DNA of 64,000 nt. Source: Asticcacaulis sp. GTDB lineage: Bacteria > Pseudomonadota > Alphaproteobacteria > Caulobacterales > Caulobacteraceae. The stretch lies in the NCBI RefSeq assembly GCF_027484505.1, contig NZ_JAIXSV010000057.1, positions 48,961 through 112,960 of the forward strand, in the 5' to 3' direction. The notes beneath the pieces are model-generated. The model was not told where the DNA came from. It saw only the letters and a list, made by a program, of their open reading frames with translations, and did not search any database. Below are positions 50,097 to 59,182 of the stretch, piece by piece (position 1 is the first letter of the stretch; each line of letters opens with the position of its first letter). Both the position numbers and the translations under genes were made by a program.

Positions 50097-50718
50097 GGTC
50101 TCGAAAGGGCCACACATCAGTGGCCAGAAGATTGCGCAGGCCTGTGGCGGCATCGGCCTGATCGCGCTGCCACGGTCGGATCGGGATGGCGGCGGCCTGA
50201 ATGTGGGCATGTGCCCCAAGGGCGCGGGGCGACCCTAATCGCTCAAGGGTGAGCCCCGCGCGCTCGAAGACTGAGCGCAGGATCAGGGTCGGCATCAGCC
50301 CGATGATCTGATCGACGCCGTGCGCGAGGCCAAACTCGATATAGCCGACCGCCAGAGACTGGCAGATGAGACGTCGCGTCTCAGCCGGCAAGCGACGGTC
50401 AATACAAAAGCGGGTCCCTTCCCAAACTCGGGGTGCCGTAAAGATCGACTTGTCCTCGACCAGATCCGGGAAGTGATCGGCGAGCATACAGCCCAACGCA
50501 ATGGGCGTAAGACGGCTGCATCCGAGGACCGTTCGTCCGTCCTGGGTGAAGACGAGGTAGTGCGCGGCCAGGGTGTCGTATTCATCGAACTCCATGCCGT
50601 CGATGGATTTGACGTCGTAGCTCTGGCGATCGATGAACTCGCGATGGCGCAACTGAAACTGGCTGAAAAACAGATCGCTGTGCGTGGATATTTCTTTGTA
50701 GGAAATGAGCTTTAACAT
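50086..50718 (-). CDS. luxI: LuxI-family acyl-homoserine lactone synthase
   Basis: LuxI/TraI enzymes make acyl-homoserine lactones from S-adenosylmethionine and acyl-ACP. The 210-residue protein has the conserved Arg and Phe in LRHREFI, the acidic pair in EFDEYDTLAAHY, Arg in GCSRLTP and the WEGTRFCID motif. The ATG at 50718 follows GAAGGAGGG. It lies 120 bp downstream of luxR in the same direction and leads the operon luxI, small gene, split FseA-like gene, ABC exporter. No clear lux or tra box was read by eye in the gap. Confidence 0.9.
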   Translation of the reverse strand: MLKLISYKEISTHSDLFFSQFQLRHREFIDRQSYDVKSIDGMEFDEYDTLAAHYLVFTQDGRTVLGCSRLTPIALGCMLADHFPDLVEDKSIFTAPRVWEGTRFCIDRRLPAETRRLICQSLAVGYIEFGLAHGVDQIIGLMPTLILRSVFERAGLTLERLGSPRALGAHAHIQAAAIPIRPWQRDQADAATGLRNLLATDVWPFRDHVA

Positions 50719-50837
50719 CCCCAAACCCTCCTTCTACGGATGGTTAATAGTTATCCACAGCCCTCCACCGGTTACCACTAGGCATATTCCCAGGGTTTCG
50801 CAGAAATGACAAAATCGCTCACTCTCCAGCGTCCACT

Positions 50838-51602
50838 TCAAAGCTCGATATAGCCGCCCATCAGCCCCTTGATCGCTGCGGCGGTGCGGTTATTGACGCC
50901 GAACTTGCGGAAAATGTTCTGCACGTGGAAATCGACCGATCCGGCCTTGACGCTCAGGCGATCAGCGATGATTTCGTTCGACAGACCGTGAGCCAGGCGG
51001 AACAGAACCTCTTGTTCAGCGCGGGTGAGTGAGACGGCGGCGGGGGAAAGCCTCAGTCCCGGGGGCACCAGGCGCTTATAGACGGCGTAAAAGTGATGGC
51101 AGTAGGCCGCGAGGAGGTCGAGGTTTTCCATCGGTCTGGTCTTTCTGACAGAGGTCGCCAGGGCGACGCCGCCCCTCAGGGTCTTCGGGCCGGGGAACGG
51201 CACCCCAATGCCATTATATAATCCGCCCTCTTCGGCCTCGCGCAGGAAGTGCCGCTGACGACGAGTGAGTTCCGCCTCGTGCTCGATATCCGTCCACCGA
51301 AAGGGGCGCACGGAACCCACCGCCCATTTGACCACGGGATCGATGCGCGCCAGGCCGTTATGGGCATAGTAGTCCTGCCAGACGGCGGGATAGGTGCTGA
51401 TAAGCCCGAAGCCCTGCGCCGATGCGTCGAGATCCAGGTCGCGCAGGACCGAGAAATTCACCCGGTCGAATCCGAGATGGGCCATGGCCTCAATGAATAC
51501 CTCGAACAAACGCTCTACGGTTCGGACGCGGCTCGTGTCGTCGATAAACTGTTCAAGGGAATACTGACCGTTTGCATAAAGCATAACCGTCTCCGTAGCC
51601 AT
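50838..51602 (-). CDS. luxR: LuxR-family quorum-sensing regulator
   Basis: The 254-residue protein has an N-terminal autoinducer-binding domain with the ligand-pocket residues in YPAVWQDYYAHNGLARIDPVV, and a C-terminal GerE-type helix-turn-helix (LTRAEQEVLFRLAHGLSNEI and VDFHVQNIFRKFGVNNRT). It would activate luxI and the transfer operon when the lactone accumulates. The ATG at 51602 (MATETVML) is preferred to the upstream frame start at 51659. Ribosome-binding sites are weak for both. Confidence 0.9.
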   Translation of the reverse strand: MATETVMLYANGQYSLEQFIDDTSRVRTVERLFEVFIEAMAHLGFDRVNFSVLRDLDLDASAQGFGLISTYPAVWQDYYAHNGLARIDPVVKWAVGSVRPFRWTDIEHEAELTRRQRHFLREAEEGGLYNGIGVPFPGPKTLRGGVALATSVRKTRPMENLDLLAAYCHHFYAVYKRLVPPGLRLSPAAVSLTRAEQEVLFRLAHGLSNEIIADRLSVKAGSVDFHVQNIFRKFGVNNRTAAAIKGLMGGYIEL

Positions 51603-51659
51603 TGGATGTCCAACGCAACTGGCCAGAGTGGCTTGTTCGGTCTCCCACGCCCGGCACAC

Positions 51660-51975
51660 TACCGGCGGTACTGACGCAAGGGTACGCGCTTTAATTGAAA
51701 ATGCGAAGCGTCTTCAGAAATAACCGTGAGGATTGCAAGGCCGGTGCGGCATTCTCGCTACAGGTTCATATCCTGTGATGATGAGGTAGCCTCTACGGGC
51801 TGCGGACCGCTTCGGTTTACCCATCGATTCTGTACGCGATGCACGGTTTGCAGCGCGCGGTTCATCTCCGCCTGCATACGAGTACAGGCGCCGCGGCGGG
51901 CCCCTTTTATGCAACGGTCTGCGTGATGGGGCGGCCTCTCTTCGGGTAAATCAGGTGAGCGTTCTCACGCCGCGG
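51660..51975. other. Intergenic stretch, nothing recognised
   Basis: The gap between luxR and the DUF4440-like gene has two short overlapping ORFs of opposite strand but no ribosome-binding site, motif or tRNA-like fold that I could recognise. Confidence 0.4.
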
Positions 51976-52452
51976 TTACCGGTCAGCGGCTTTCGTTTGT
52001 TCTGCGGCCGTCGCGGCGCGATGGCCATAGCTGAGGACGCTGGTGATTTGCCATGCCCCATCCCGCTTCGCCCAGACCATCACGAACTTGGCTATGCCCT
52101 CACATTGACCGGTGGCCATCTGGCAAAACCGATGCTCCCCTTCCTCGATCGCGCCATAGTCTTTGATGGGATAGACGTGGAAGCCTTCTGTTATCAGCTC
52201 CCGCTTCACCTTGCCGCATATGTATTTGCGAACCCCGTCTACCACGGCGTCGCGGTCAAACGTCGCCCCGCCCGTATCATGATAAAAGGCAACCTTGGGA
52301 TCAAAATAGGCTGAGAAGGTCTCGAGGTCACAGCGGTTATAGGCGTCGAACACTTTCGCATCGAGCGCGCGGATTTCAGTGGTTAGCGGATCACTGGGCA
52401 GATCGGCGGGGGTCGCCAGTAAAGCCGCAGCGATGGCAATTGCAGTCGTCAT
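51976..52452 (-). CDS. Secreted DUF4440/SnoaL-like protein
   Basis: The 158-residue protein begins with a short signal peptide (MTTAIAIAAALLATPAD) and continues as an NTF2-like cone-fold domain (EIRALDAKVFDAYNRCDLET, FDPKVAFYHD, FVMVWAKRDGAWQITSVLSY), the DUF4440 pattern. Such proteins bind small ligands or act as weak hydrolases; no catalytic set is evident. It is 10 bp downstream of the serine hydrolase gene and likely in its operon. Confidence 0.8.
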   Translation of the reverse strand: MTTAIAIAAALLATPADLPSDPLTTEIRALDAKVFDAYNRCDLETFSAYFDPKVAFYHDTGGATFDRDAVVDGVRKYICGKVKRELITEGFHVYPIKDYGAIEEGEHRFCQMATGQCEGIAKFVMVWAKRDGAWQITSVLSYGHRAATAAEQTKAADR

Positions 52453-52462
52453 AATGAGAGTC

Positions 52463-53554
52463 CTATCCGTTCATTTGACCGCGCAGAAAGTCGATCAGTT
52501 TAGGATTGCTGCGCGTGCGCTCAAGAAGCGGCAGAATAATGCGCCACCCATTATCGCTATTGGTGAGGATGACAATCCCGTTCCCACTGGCACGATCAAT
52601 GGCGGCAAAGGTAAATGCGCCCGCATCCTTACCCGTATGCAACAGGGTCGTACCGCCGGGAAACCCGAGGAGTTGCCACCCCAGGCCGAAGCCGATCCAC
52701 GGCGGACAGGTGGCCGCTTTCGCACCGCCACACGTCTGGGGATACAGATCCGCCTGAGACCGGCTGCGTTCAGTGGCAACCGCCGAGGACAGGCCCTTGT
52801 CTTGCCATACAGCGATAAGAAAGCGCGCATAATCGCTGGCGGTGGCGTGGGCCAGATCAGCAGCGTTGTAATGGGTGACGGGTTCAACCGGTATGGTCCT
52901 GCCCATGTCATCATAAGGCGTGGCGACCGGGCCTGACACCCCCTGTGTAGATACATATCCCGACGAACGCATGTGGGCTGGCATAAAGAGCCAGCGTTGG
53001 GCCAGGGCTTCGAATGACTGCCCCGTCCGATGCTCAGCATAGCGTGCCGCATACTGGTAGCCTTCGCCAGAATAGCCCGTCGCCGTCCCCGGGTCGTGAT
53101 CAAAGGCAAGGCCCTTGGCATCGCGCCAGTTCGGTAATCCGGTGCGATGGCTCAACGCCATGCGAACCGTGAGGCTCTTCCTTCGAGGGTCGCTCGATAA
53201 ATCGGGATCGCTCCAGTACGCATCCATCGGCTCATCCAGCGAGAGTTTGCCCGCCGATACGAGTCGCAGGATGATCTCTGCGGTCAGGGGCTTGGTCAGC
53301 GAAGCCAGATTGTAGCGTGTGGCAACGGTCGCCGCATGGTTAGGTCCCGCCATACCCCACGCCTCTGCCGCGACCATGCGACCATTACGGATCAGCGCGA
53401 GCGATGCACTCTCCACACGGTGTTCGCGTAACGTCTGGGTCATATCCGGTAAAGCGACGCGCGGTCCGGCTTTCGCCAGAGAGGCATGTGCCAATGCACA
53501 GACGGCGCCGCACAGAACCGTTCGTTTTGATAACGCAGCAACTTTATCTTTCAT
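52463..53554 (-). CDS. Serine hydrolase of the beta-lactamase/class C family
   Basis: The 363-residue precursor has a signal peptide (CGAVCALAHASLAKA) and the penicillin-binding fold motifs: SxxK in NLASLTKPLTA (about residue 83), YxN-like YSGEGYQYAAR (about residue 162) and HTG in LLHTGKDAG near the C-terminus. Proteins of this family are D-aminopeptidases, esterases or beta-lactamases; the substrate cannot be read from the sequence. It is co-directional with the DUF4440-like gene. Confidence 0.82.
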   Translation of the reverse strand: MKDKVAALSKRTVLCGAVCALAHASLAKAGPRVALPDMTQTLREHRVESASLALIRNGRMVAAEAWGMAGPNHAATVATRYNLASLTKPLTAEIILRLVSAGKLSLDEPMDAYWSDPDLSSDPRRKSLTVRMALSHRTGLPNWRDAKGLAFDHDPGTATGYSGEGYQYAARYAEHRTGQSFEALAQRWLFMPAHMRSSGYVSTQGVSGPVATPYDDMGRTIPVEPVTHYNAADLAHATASDYARFLIAVWQDKGLSSAVATERSRSQADLYPQTCGGAKAATCPPWIGFGLGWQLLGFPGGTTLLHTGKDAGAFTFAAIDRASGNGIVILTNSDNGWRIILPLLERTRSNPKLIDFLRGQMNG

Positions 53555-53741
53555 ACCTTACACCTACGCAGATTCTGGCGTGCTCACAGTTCCGATCGAG
53601 CCATCCGGCTACAGTTGCGGGCAATGAACCGCGGAAGCACTATCCCAGAATGTGTTGGAGAGGCGAACCGCGATAAGAATTTCAATTGTCCCGTCTAAGA
53701 CGCGAACAGGCTTTGAAGACGCCAGCTTTAACTTTCCTCAT

Positions 53742-54623
53742 CTAGTCCTTTTTGGGGAGCACCCAGGTCAGTTCATTGGTCGGGTCAAAAACGAACCTCA
53801 GTTTTCGCATCGTCGGCAATCCAACATTGGCTGTCCCTCCTTTTATGAACCGCAAGACAGGACTCTCGACCACCACCCCGCCAACACGGACAGGACCATC
53901 CGCGACGGCCTCATAAACCGGCTGCGTGCCAGCCGCAGAGGTGGCGATCCCTATTTTACGGAGCTCGCTTTTGAGTTTGATCTGGCTGGCGAGCGAGAGG
54001 GGCAGCAGGAAGGCGCTGTCATTGCCGGTGTCGAGCGTCGCTTCAACTGAGGCACCGGGAAGTTCCAGTGTCACAACAGGAAGCCTCTCATCTTGTGAGT
54101 ACGCATGGCCCGGATCTTTGGGTGATAATGGCGAGACGGGATCGACTATTCTCAGTTCTCCATGTGCCAGATCCATTTCGACGAGCTTACCCGGGAAGCT
54201 GTTGGGACCGAAAATGCCCACCTCGTCCTCATCCCTGAACTCAAAGACGGTCGCTGGTCCCTCCGCTATGGCATAGCCGCCTAAGGTTACGCCAGAAAGA
54301 TGGGTCGTGTAGCCGGGAACGGGTAAGCCAGTGCTTCCGTCAACCGAGTTTGAGGGGCCAACGTTCGGAACGCCGAGGTAGTCTGCGTAGGACTTGTAAA
54401 GCAGATTACCATTTGTCCCGGTGTCAAACACCACAGGTGCCGGGTGGCCCCCATTGACGCGCATCATCAGCAAGGCCCGCCCGTCCGAGACGTACAACGG
54501 TATCCGGGCGGGTGGCGGGGTTGGGGTCGGAGAAGCACCTTGCGCAGAGGCAAAGCCAGACGTTAGGCTGCCCCAGGCCAGACATGAGAGCCAGAGCGCA
54601 CGCTTTAGGGTCGGCACGAACAT
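53742..54623 (-). CDS. Secreted retropepsin-like aspartyl protease
   Basis: The 293-residue precursor has a signal peptide ending SAQG (about residue 27). Two aspartyl-protease motifs, VVFDTGTNGNLLY (about residue 73) and ATLDTGNDSAFLLP (about residue 200), give the bilobed form seen in bacterial gag-asp-type proteins. The start at 54623 follows GGAAAGG. It is divergent from the PadR-like gene, with 59 bp between starts, suggesting shared regulation. The substrate is unknown. Confidence 0.8.
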   Translation of the reverse strand: MFVPTLKRALWLSCLAWGSLTSGFASAQGASPTPTPPPARIPLYVSDGRALLMMRVNGGHPAPVVFDTGTNGNLLYKSYADYLGVPNVGPSNSVDGSTGLPVPGYTTHLSGVTLGGYAIAEGPATVFEFRDEDEVGIFGPNSFPGKLVEMDLAHGELRIVDPVSPLSPKDPGHAYSQDERLPVVTLELPGASVEATLDTGNDSAFLLPLSLASQIKLKSELRKIGIATSAAGTQPVYEAVADGPVRVGGVVVESPVLRFIKGGTANVGLPTMRKLRFVFDPTNELTWVLPKKD

Positions 54624-54682
54624 TGAGATACCTTTCCAAGACACAATAGTCCGATTAGCACCATTACAACCGAATAGGTCAA

Positions 54683-55207
54683 ATGAATATTTTGCAAGAA
54701 AGCCTCACCGAACTCGAAGGGGCCATCCTGTCGGAGATCCATCACCGGGCGGCCAGGACGGCCTTCAAGGTACGCATGGCCTTTCAGGACTCGCGGTCGC
54801 TGGAGTGGCGGGGGAGCGCCGGTGCTGTATACCCTGCTATCCGTCGCCTGACTGAACGCGGGCTTATTATGTCAGAGCCAACCGGTTCGGGCCGGCGGAC
54901 CAGTCTTTTGTCTCTGACAGCCCTTGGGATCACGAGATTGGAAAACTGGATCTGTGACCTCCCCCGGGCCTCGAGCGTTGGCCTTGATCCCTTCCGCCTG
55001 CGTGCCGGGATGTGGTCCCAACTGACCCGCGCACGCCGGGAGGAAGCCCTCCCCCGATTGCGGCAAATCATAGAGGACGAAATCAAGTCTATGGAAACCT
55101 ACATGCAAACCCTTGACGCGGTCGAACGCCCCCGAATTGAACTGGCGATCGAACTGAACCTCACGCGGCTGCGTTGGATCGATAAACATGAGAGCACCGT
55201 GCCATGA
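54683..55207 (+). CDS. PadR-family transcriptional regulator
   Basis: The 174-residue protein has a PadR-type winged helix (LEGAILSEIHHRAART and GSAGAVYPAIRRLTERGLI, about residues 10-65) and a helical C-terminal dimerisation domain. PadR proteins are usually repressors that respond to small molecules. It is adjacent to and divergent from the aspartyl protease gene, which it may control. Confidence 0.8.
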   Translation: MNILQESLTELEGAILSEIHHRAARTAFKVRMAFQDSRSLEWRGSAGAVYPAIRRLTERGLIMSEPTGSGRRTSLLSLTALGITRLENWICDLPRASSVGLDPFRLRAGMWSQLTRARREEALPRLRQIIEDEIKSMETYMQTLDAVERPRIELAIELNLTRLRWIDKHESTVP

Positions 55208-55279
55208 AGGGCCTTGGGTTAAAGCGAAAGCACCGGCTGTGTTTCAGAACAGTCCTGGGACAGGAGCAAATGACACGGC

Positions 55280-56056
55280 TTAAATTTCCACTATCCGGTC
55301 ATCGCTCAGCGCCTTCTTCAACTCACTCATCAGGACCTCTTTGGTAAATGGCTTTGCCAAAGCACTCACGGCACCCCGGGATATCGCTTTTGCGAGATTC
55401 TCAGGATTTTGAGCATACCCCGTCATGGCGATAATCGGTACATCGGGCCATGTGGCTCCAATGACCTTGATACCCGTGATCCCCCCGACACCCGGCATGA
55501 TCAGATCGATAAGTATGGCGTCTACGCGTGTAATCTCTAGCCTGACCAAAGCGTCTTCGACAGAAGTGCTCTCGGCCACATAGAACCCCTCCTCTTCGAG
55601 ATAACTGCGATACATAATCCGGGCATAGGCATCGTCATCAATCACTAGAATCCGTTTGGCTGGCCCCTTACGTCGACTAATCCGCTCGGCCTCCTCGCAA
55701 ATCTGATGCACATCATTGAAGTCAAAAGGTTTTGGGAGAAGGAAATCAACGTGTGAGCGGCGAGCCTTATTTAGCGCCTGGCTTCCCGCCATCGGCATGT
55801 CTCGTCTGCCGGCGGTCATGATCGCCATGGGGGCGCCCCCCGCCGCCTTTCGGTATAGGTCGAGGAAGTCAAGGGTATTCTCGTCTCCGATAAATACGTC
55901 CAGGACGACAAGGGCATACCGGCGACTGCTTAACTTATGAAGTGCCTCATGACGTGTATGGCTAAAATCCGCCTTAAAACCGTTTCTTTCAAAAAGCCCT
56001 GCAATAATAAGTGCTTGTGTTTTCGAGTCCTCGAGAATCAAAACGGTGTTTGGCAT
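55280..56056 (-). CDS. Response regulator with two receiver domains
   Basis: The 258-residue protein contains two REC domains and no output domain. Receiver 1 (residues about 1-120) has the phospho-Asp in LVVLDVFIG and the Lys in LLPKPFDF. Receiver 2 (residues about 133-258) has LVIDDDAY, ILIDLIMPGV and LAKPFTKE, so both look functional. Such proteins act as phosphate sinks or connectors. The ATG at 56056 (MPNTVLILEDSK) is preferred to the frame start at 56119. It is divergent from the globin-coupled receptor at 56658. Confidence 0.85.
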   Translation of the reverse strand: MPNTVLILEDSKTQALIIAGLFERNGFKADFSHTRHEALHKLSSRRYALVVLDVFIGDENTLDFLDLYRKAAGGAPMAIMTAGRRDMPMAGSQALNKARRSHVDFLLPKPFDFNDVHQICEEAERISRRKGPAKRILVIDDDAYARIMYRSYLEEEGFYVAESTSVEDALVRLEITRVDAILIDLIMPGVGGITGIKVIGATWPDVPIIAMTGYAQNPENLAKAISRGAVSALAKPFTKEVLMSELKKALSDDRIVEI

Positions 56057-56119
56057 ATCGACATCACGCTCCGTAACACTATGTAACGAACCGTAGAGCC
56101 ATTTGGTGAGACGAAGCAA

Positions 56120-56657
56120 GGCGCAATTGCCGACGGCTGTTTTTGTATGCCGAGGCCAAATGGTGTGAGTGGCTTTCGTATTGCCAAATTGAAATTGTTA
56201 TTGTCGCACCCATACGGCCTATTCGGATCCAAGGTCCCTGCCTGCGGCGGATCAACTTTAGGCAGGCCGCACCTCATCGCTAAAGCGCGCTGAGGATTTT
56301 TCATTCCGTCTCATTTTTTTACCTTGTTTTCCCCGGGATTGGGTTTACGAAAACGAATGCAAAGTAAATAAAATATTAAAGATGCATTTATTAAAGTTTA
56401 TAAAACTACATCGAAAGATTAATCCCCAATTGCAAACATTTTTTTAATGTTATTAATTGGATAATACGAGTTGTTACTATTTCATTATAATCTATTTTTA
56501 TAATCAGCATGAATCGATATATGATGAACATTCAATCGCCCGCATTTGATTGAAAATTACGTTAGGGAAAGCCCGTCCAAGCTGTATCTGGAATCATGTG
56601 CGGGGCCTTTTTCGAGCGACTTGTGCGGGCAAGTTGCCGCGTCGTGCAGGAACCCAT
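56120..56657. promoter_or_regulatory. AT-rich upstream region of the globin-coupled receptor
   Basis: No gene is seen. From about 56340 to 56520 the sequence is strongly AT-rich compared with the rest of the window. It contains several TATAAT-like hexamers (for example near 56485-56510) and is probably a promoter region for the divergent response regulator and chemoreceptor. Confidence 0.45.
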
Positions 56658-58016
56658 ATGACTGACTCTGTGAACTCTCAGCGCCTGAACTTTCACGGTC
56701 TGGATAGCAATATCCGGGATACGCTACGGGCAAATAAGGCCTTTATTCTCAGCGAGCTGCCTTCGGCCCTTGATGCCTTCTACGATCACGTGGCGCGGTT
56801 TGAAGAAACGGCAAAGTTTTTCAAGAACAGGCAACACATGATGCATGCGAAGGCCATGCAGCTTAAGCACTGGGAACTCATAACGAACGGCGAGTTCGGT
56901 GCCGACTATCTCACTTCTGTCACCAAGATCGGCGAGGTACATAACAAGATAGGACTAGAACCGCACTGGTATATCGGCGCTTACAACTTTCTTTTGTGCG
57001 CAATGCTTGAAGCCGTGGCACGTCGTTACGCGCGGCGCCTGCCCGCTTTCCGCCTTCGCTCGCAACCCACTGAAAATGCGCTGCAATTGCAGAAGGCGCT
57101 TGTAAAGGCCGTTATGCTGGACACGGACTACGCTATCTCAGTTTATCTCGATGCCGGCAAACGAGAACGGTCGGAGACTCTGGCCGCGCTGGCAAATACC
57201 TTTGAAGCTTCTGTTGGCGGGATCGTTGCCAATGTTAGCGAAAGCGCCTCCGGGCTCAGCGGAACCGCCGCTGAGCTTTCCGAACGGTCCCAGCAGGTTT
57301 TACGGCAATCCGCGTCGGTAAGCCGTGTCTCAGAGCGCGCATCGAACGACGTGCAAACCGTTGCCGCTGCCTCAGAGGAATTGGTTGCCTCTATCGGCGA
57401 GATTTCCCGTCAAGTTGGTGACGCGGCGGTCATAGCCTCGCAGGCCATGGCAGAGGCAGCCACTACGGCCACACAAATTGAAACCCTATCGCATGCTGCG
57501 GATAGTATCGGCGAGATCGTCGGTATTATCAGCGGGATCGCTAGCCAAACCAATCTTCTCGCGCTCAATGCGACGATTGAAGCCGCGAGAGCTGGCGAGG
57601 CTGGAAAGGGTTTCGCGGTCGTTGCGACAGAAGTAAAATCGCTCGCGAACGAAACGGCGCGCGCCACTCAATCGATTGAGCGTCAGATATCAGAGATCCA
57701 GGCCTCCACATCTCAGTCTGTTAACGCAATCCGAAACATCACGATTGTTATTGATCAGCTCAATCAGGTCGCCTCAGCCATTGCCTCCTCTGTGTCCCAG
57801 CAACGGGCCGCCACGGACGAAATATCACACAATATTTTGCTTGTTTCGAATGGCACACAGGAGGTCGCGATGAACATAGGCGTCGTCAATCAGGCCGCGA
57901 ACAACACCTCTGAGGCTTCGGAATATGTGCTCAGGTCTGCAAAAGATCTGGCACAGCAAGCGAGCAAGCTACAGTCCGAGGTTGAGTCTTTCTTAAAACA
58001 GGCACGTTCCTCTTGA
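56658..58016 (+). CDS. Globin-coupled methyl-accepting chemotaxis protein 1
   Basis: This soluble sensor couples a haem-binding globin to a chemotaxis signalling domain and is expected to respond to oxygen or other gases. The 452-residue protein has an N-terminal protoglobin/HemAT-type domain, with the probable proximal His in [16 protein letters not shown] sequence (about residue 98) and [10 protein letters not shown], and a C-terminal signalling helix bundle ([20 protein letters not shown], about residues 300-320). No transmembrane segment is seen. The ATG at 56658 (MTDSVNSQ) follows AGGA. It has a paralogue at 62369. Confidence 0.9.
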   Translation: MTDSVNSQRLNFHGLDSNIRDTLRANKAFILSELPSALDAFYDHVARFEETAKFFKNRQHMMHAKAMQLKHWELITNGEFGADYLTSVTKIGEVHNKIGLEPHWYIGAYNFLLCAMLEAVARRYARRLPAFRLRSQPTENALQLQKALVKAVMLDTDYAISVYLDAGKRERSETLAALANTFEASVGGIVANVSESASGLSGTAAELSERSQQVLRQSASVSRVSERASNDVQTVAAASEELVASIGEISRQVGDAAVIASQAMAEAATTATQIETLSHAADSIGEIVGIISGIASQTNLLALNATIEAARAGEAGKGFAVVATEVKSLANETARATQSIERQISEIQASTSQSVNAIRNITIVIDQLNQVASAIASSVSQQRAATDEISHNILLVSNGTQEVAMNIGVVNQAANNTSEASEYVLRSAKDLAQQASKLQSEVESFLKQARSS

Positions 58017-58150
58017 GTCCAGCGAAGGTCTTTTCGCCCATTTTTTAATTTATAATGGAAAGGAGACCTTGAATTCGTGATTTCAGGAACCATCTGCGCG
58101 CAACTGAAATCAATATATCTAAAAAATCCGAATTTCGGGGAAAGTTTGCT

Positions 58151-59158
58151 TTGTCCAACATCATCGGCGGCTCAAATAATATTATACCGCAATCGCTCAT
58201 GTCGCGATATTTCAGCGGAAACATTCTTGTTGAGCAAGTAGAGATGCCTGACGACGATAATGCACTTGTTGAGAGTGTCGTCAGCTTTGGAAGCTTCGTG
58301 CTGGTCGAAGAGCGGTTACCGCCGATGATCTATAGACGATCACGGCGCCTCGCTGAGTCCTCCTCCCTGGATCATTATCTTCTCGTTTTCAGTCACAACG
58401 AGAACGCAACGGTGAAATGCCTGATTGCGGATGGCGTATATAAAGCCTTCGAAACAGGTCCTCATTCTGTGCACCTTCTCTCCCTCTCCCATCCTTATTG
58501 GGCAACTTCGACGGGAGGGGCGCGATCCGTGCTGTATATCCGCAGAGATTTTTTCACCGTTTTGAGCGTGTCCCTAGACGGTCTGTTAGGCCAACCGATA
58601 CGGTCCCCCTACCGAGACCTGCTCTTTGACGTGTTAAAGTCACTCGCGGCCGCGGCCAGAGGATCTGGCGCAACAGACCTGAAGCACTTCTTCTTTTTAA
58701 TCAGAGATATATTGTCAGCATATGCCGAAGACAATCGACATGTGGGTGAGAGCAATTCCGTGAGCCCGTCTTCTGTGAAGGCCACTATCCGTGATTATCT
58801 GGTTCAGAATATTTCAGATAGTCATCTGAGTTTTGGAACATTGGTTTCAAAATTTAAATTGTCCAAAACAACCCTCTACCGCCTGTTTGAGCCGGAGGGC
58901 GGCGTTACTAAATATGTCAATCAATTAAGAGGCGTTATGGCGGCGCGTCGAATTCGCGACATGGGTCCCCACACATACCTTCATTTAGAAGCCAAAAAAA
59001 TAGGGCTTCGCGACTCAAAGCAACTCTTAGAATTCAGCAATAAGTACTGCGACAGTCTTGTTGATAAATATGCGTCATTTCAACCAGAATTCAAAGACAA
59101 AGAACAAATTTTATTTCAGTTGCTGATTGAAAAGTCTCTAGATTTTCCAGTCATTTAA
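58151..59158 (+). CDS. AraC-family regulator 1
   Basis: The 335-residue protein has an N-terminal cupin-like sensing region (about residues 1-190) and a C-terminal AraC-type region (IRDYLVQNISDSHLSFGTLV and KLSKTTLYRLFEPEGG, about residues 210-250). The second helix-turn-helix is degenerate, missing the usual GY-x2-x-S-F-R pattern. The TTG at 58151 has GGGGAAAG upstream; an ATG at 58199 is an alternative. It is in tandem with the regulator at 59183, suggesting duplication and divergence. Confidence 0.75.
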   Translation: MSNIIGGSNNIIPQSLMSRYFSGNILVEQVEMPDDDNALVESVVSFGSFVLVEERLPPMIYRRSRRLAESSSLDHYLLVFSHNENATVKCLIADGVYKAFETGPHSVHLLSLSHPYWATSTGGARSVLYIRRDFFTVLSVSLDGLLGQPIRSPYRDLLFDVLKSLAAAARGSGATDLKHFFFLIRDILSAYAEDNRHVGESNSVSPSSVKATIRDYLVQNISDSHLSFGTLVSKFKLSKTTLYRLFEPEGGVTKYVNQLRGVMAARRIRDMGPHTYLHLEAKKIGLRDSKQLLEFSNKYCDSLVDKYASFQPEFKDKEQILFQLLIEKSLDFPVI

Positions 59159-59182
59159 TAAACTGATTGGAGATAAATTAAG

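Noticed and set aside
50725..50837. A lux/tra box between luxR and luxI
   Set aside because: I looked for an 18-20-bp dyad upstream of luxI but found only weak partial symmetry that I would not call.
51714..51914. Overlapping short ORFs upstream of the DUF4440-like gene
   Set aside because: Both strands are open by composition; neither has a motif or a ribosome-binding site.
52495..53121. A 208-residue alternative frame inside the serine hydrolase gene
   Set aside because: The serine hydrolase frame has signal peptide, SxxK and HTG motifs. The alternative frame is Arg/Pro-rich without motifs.
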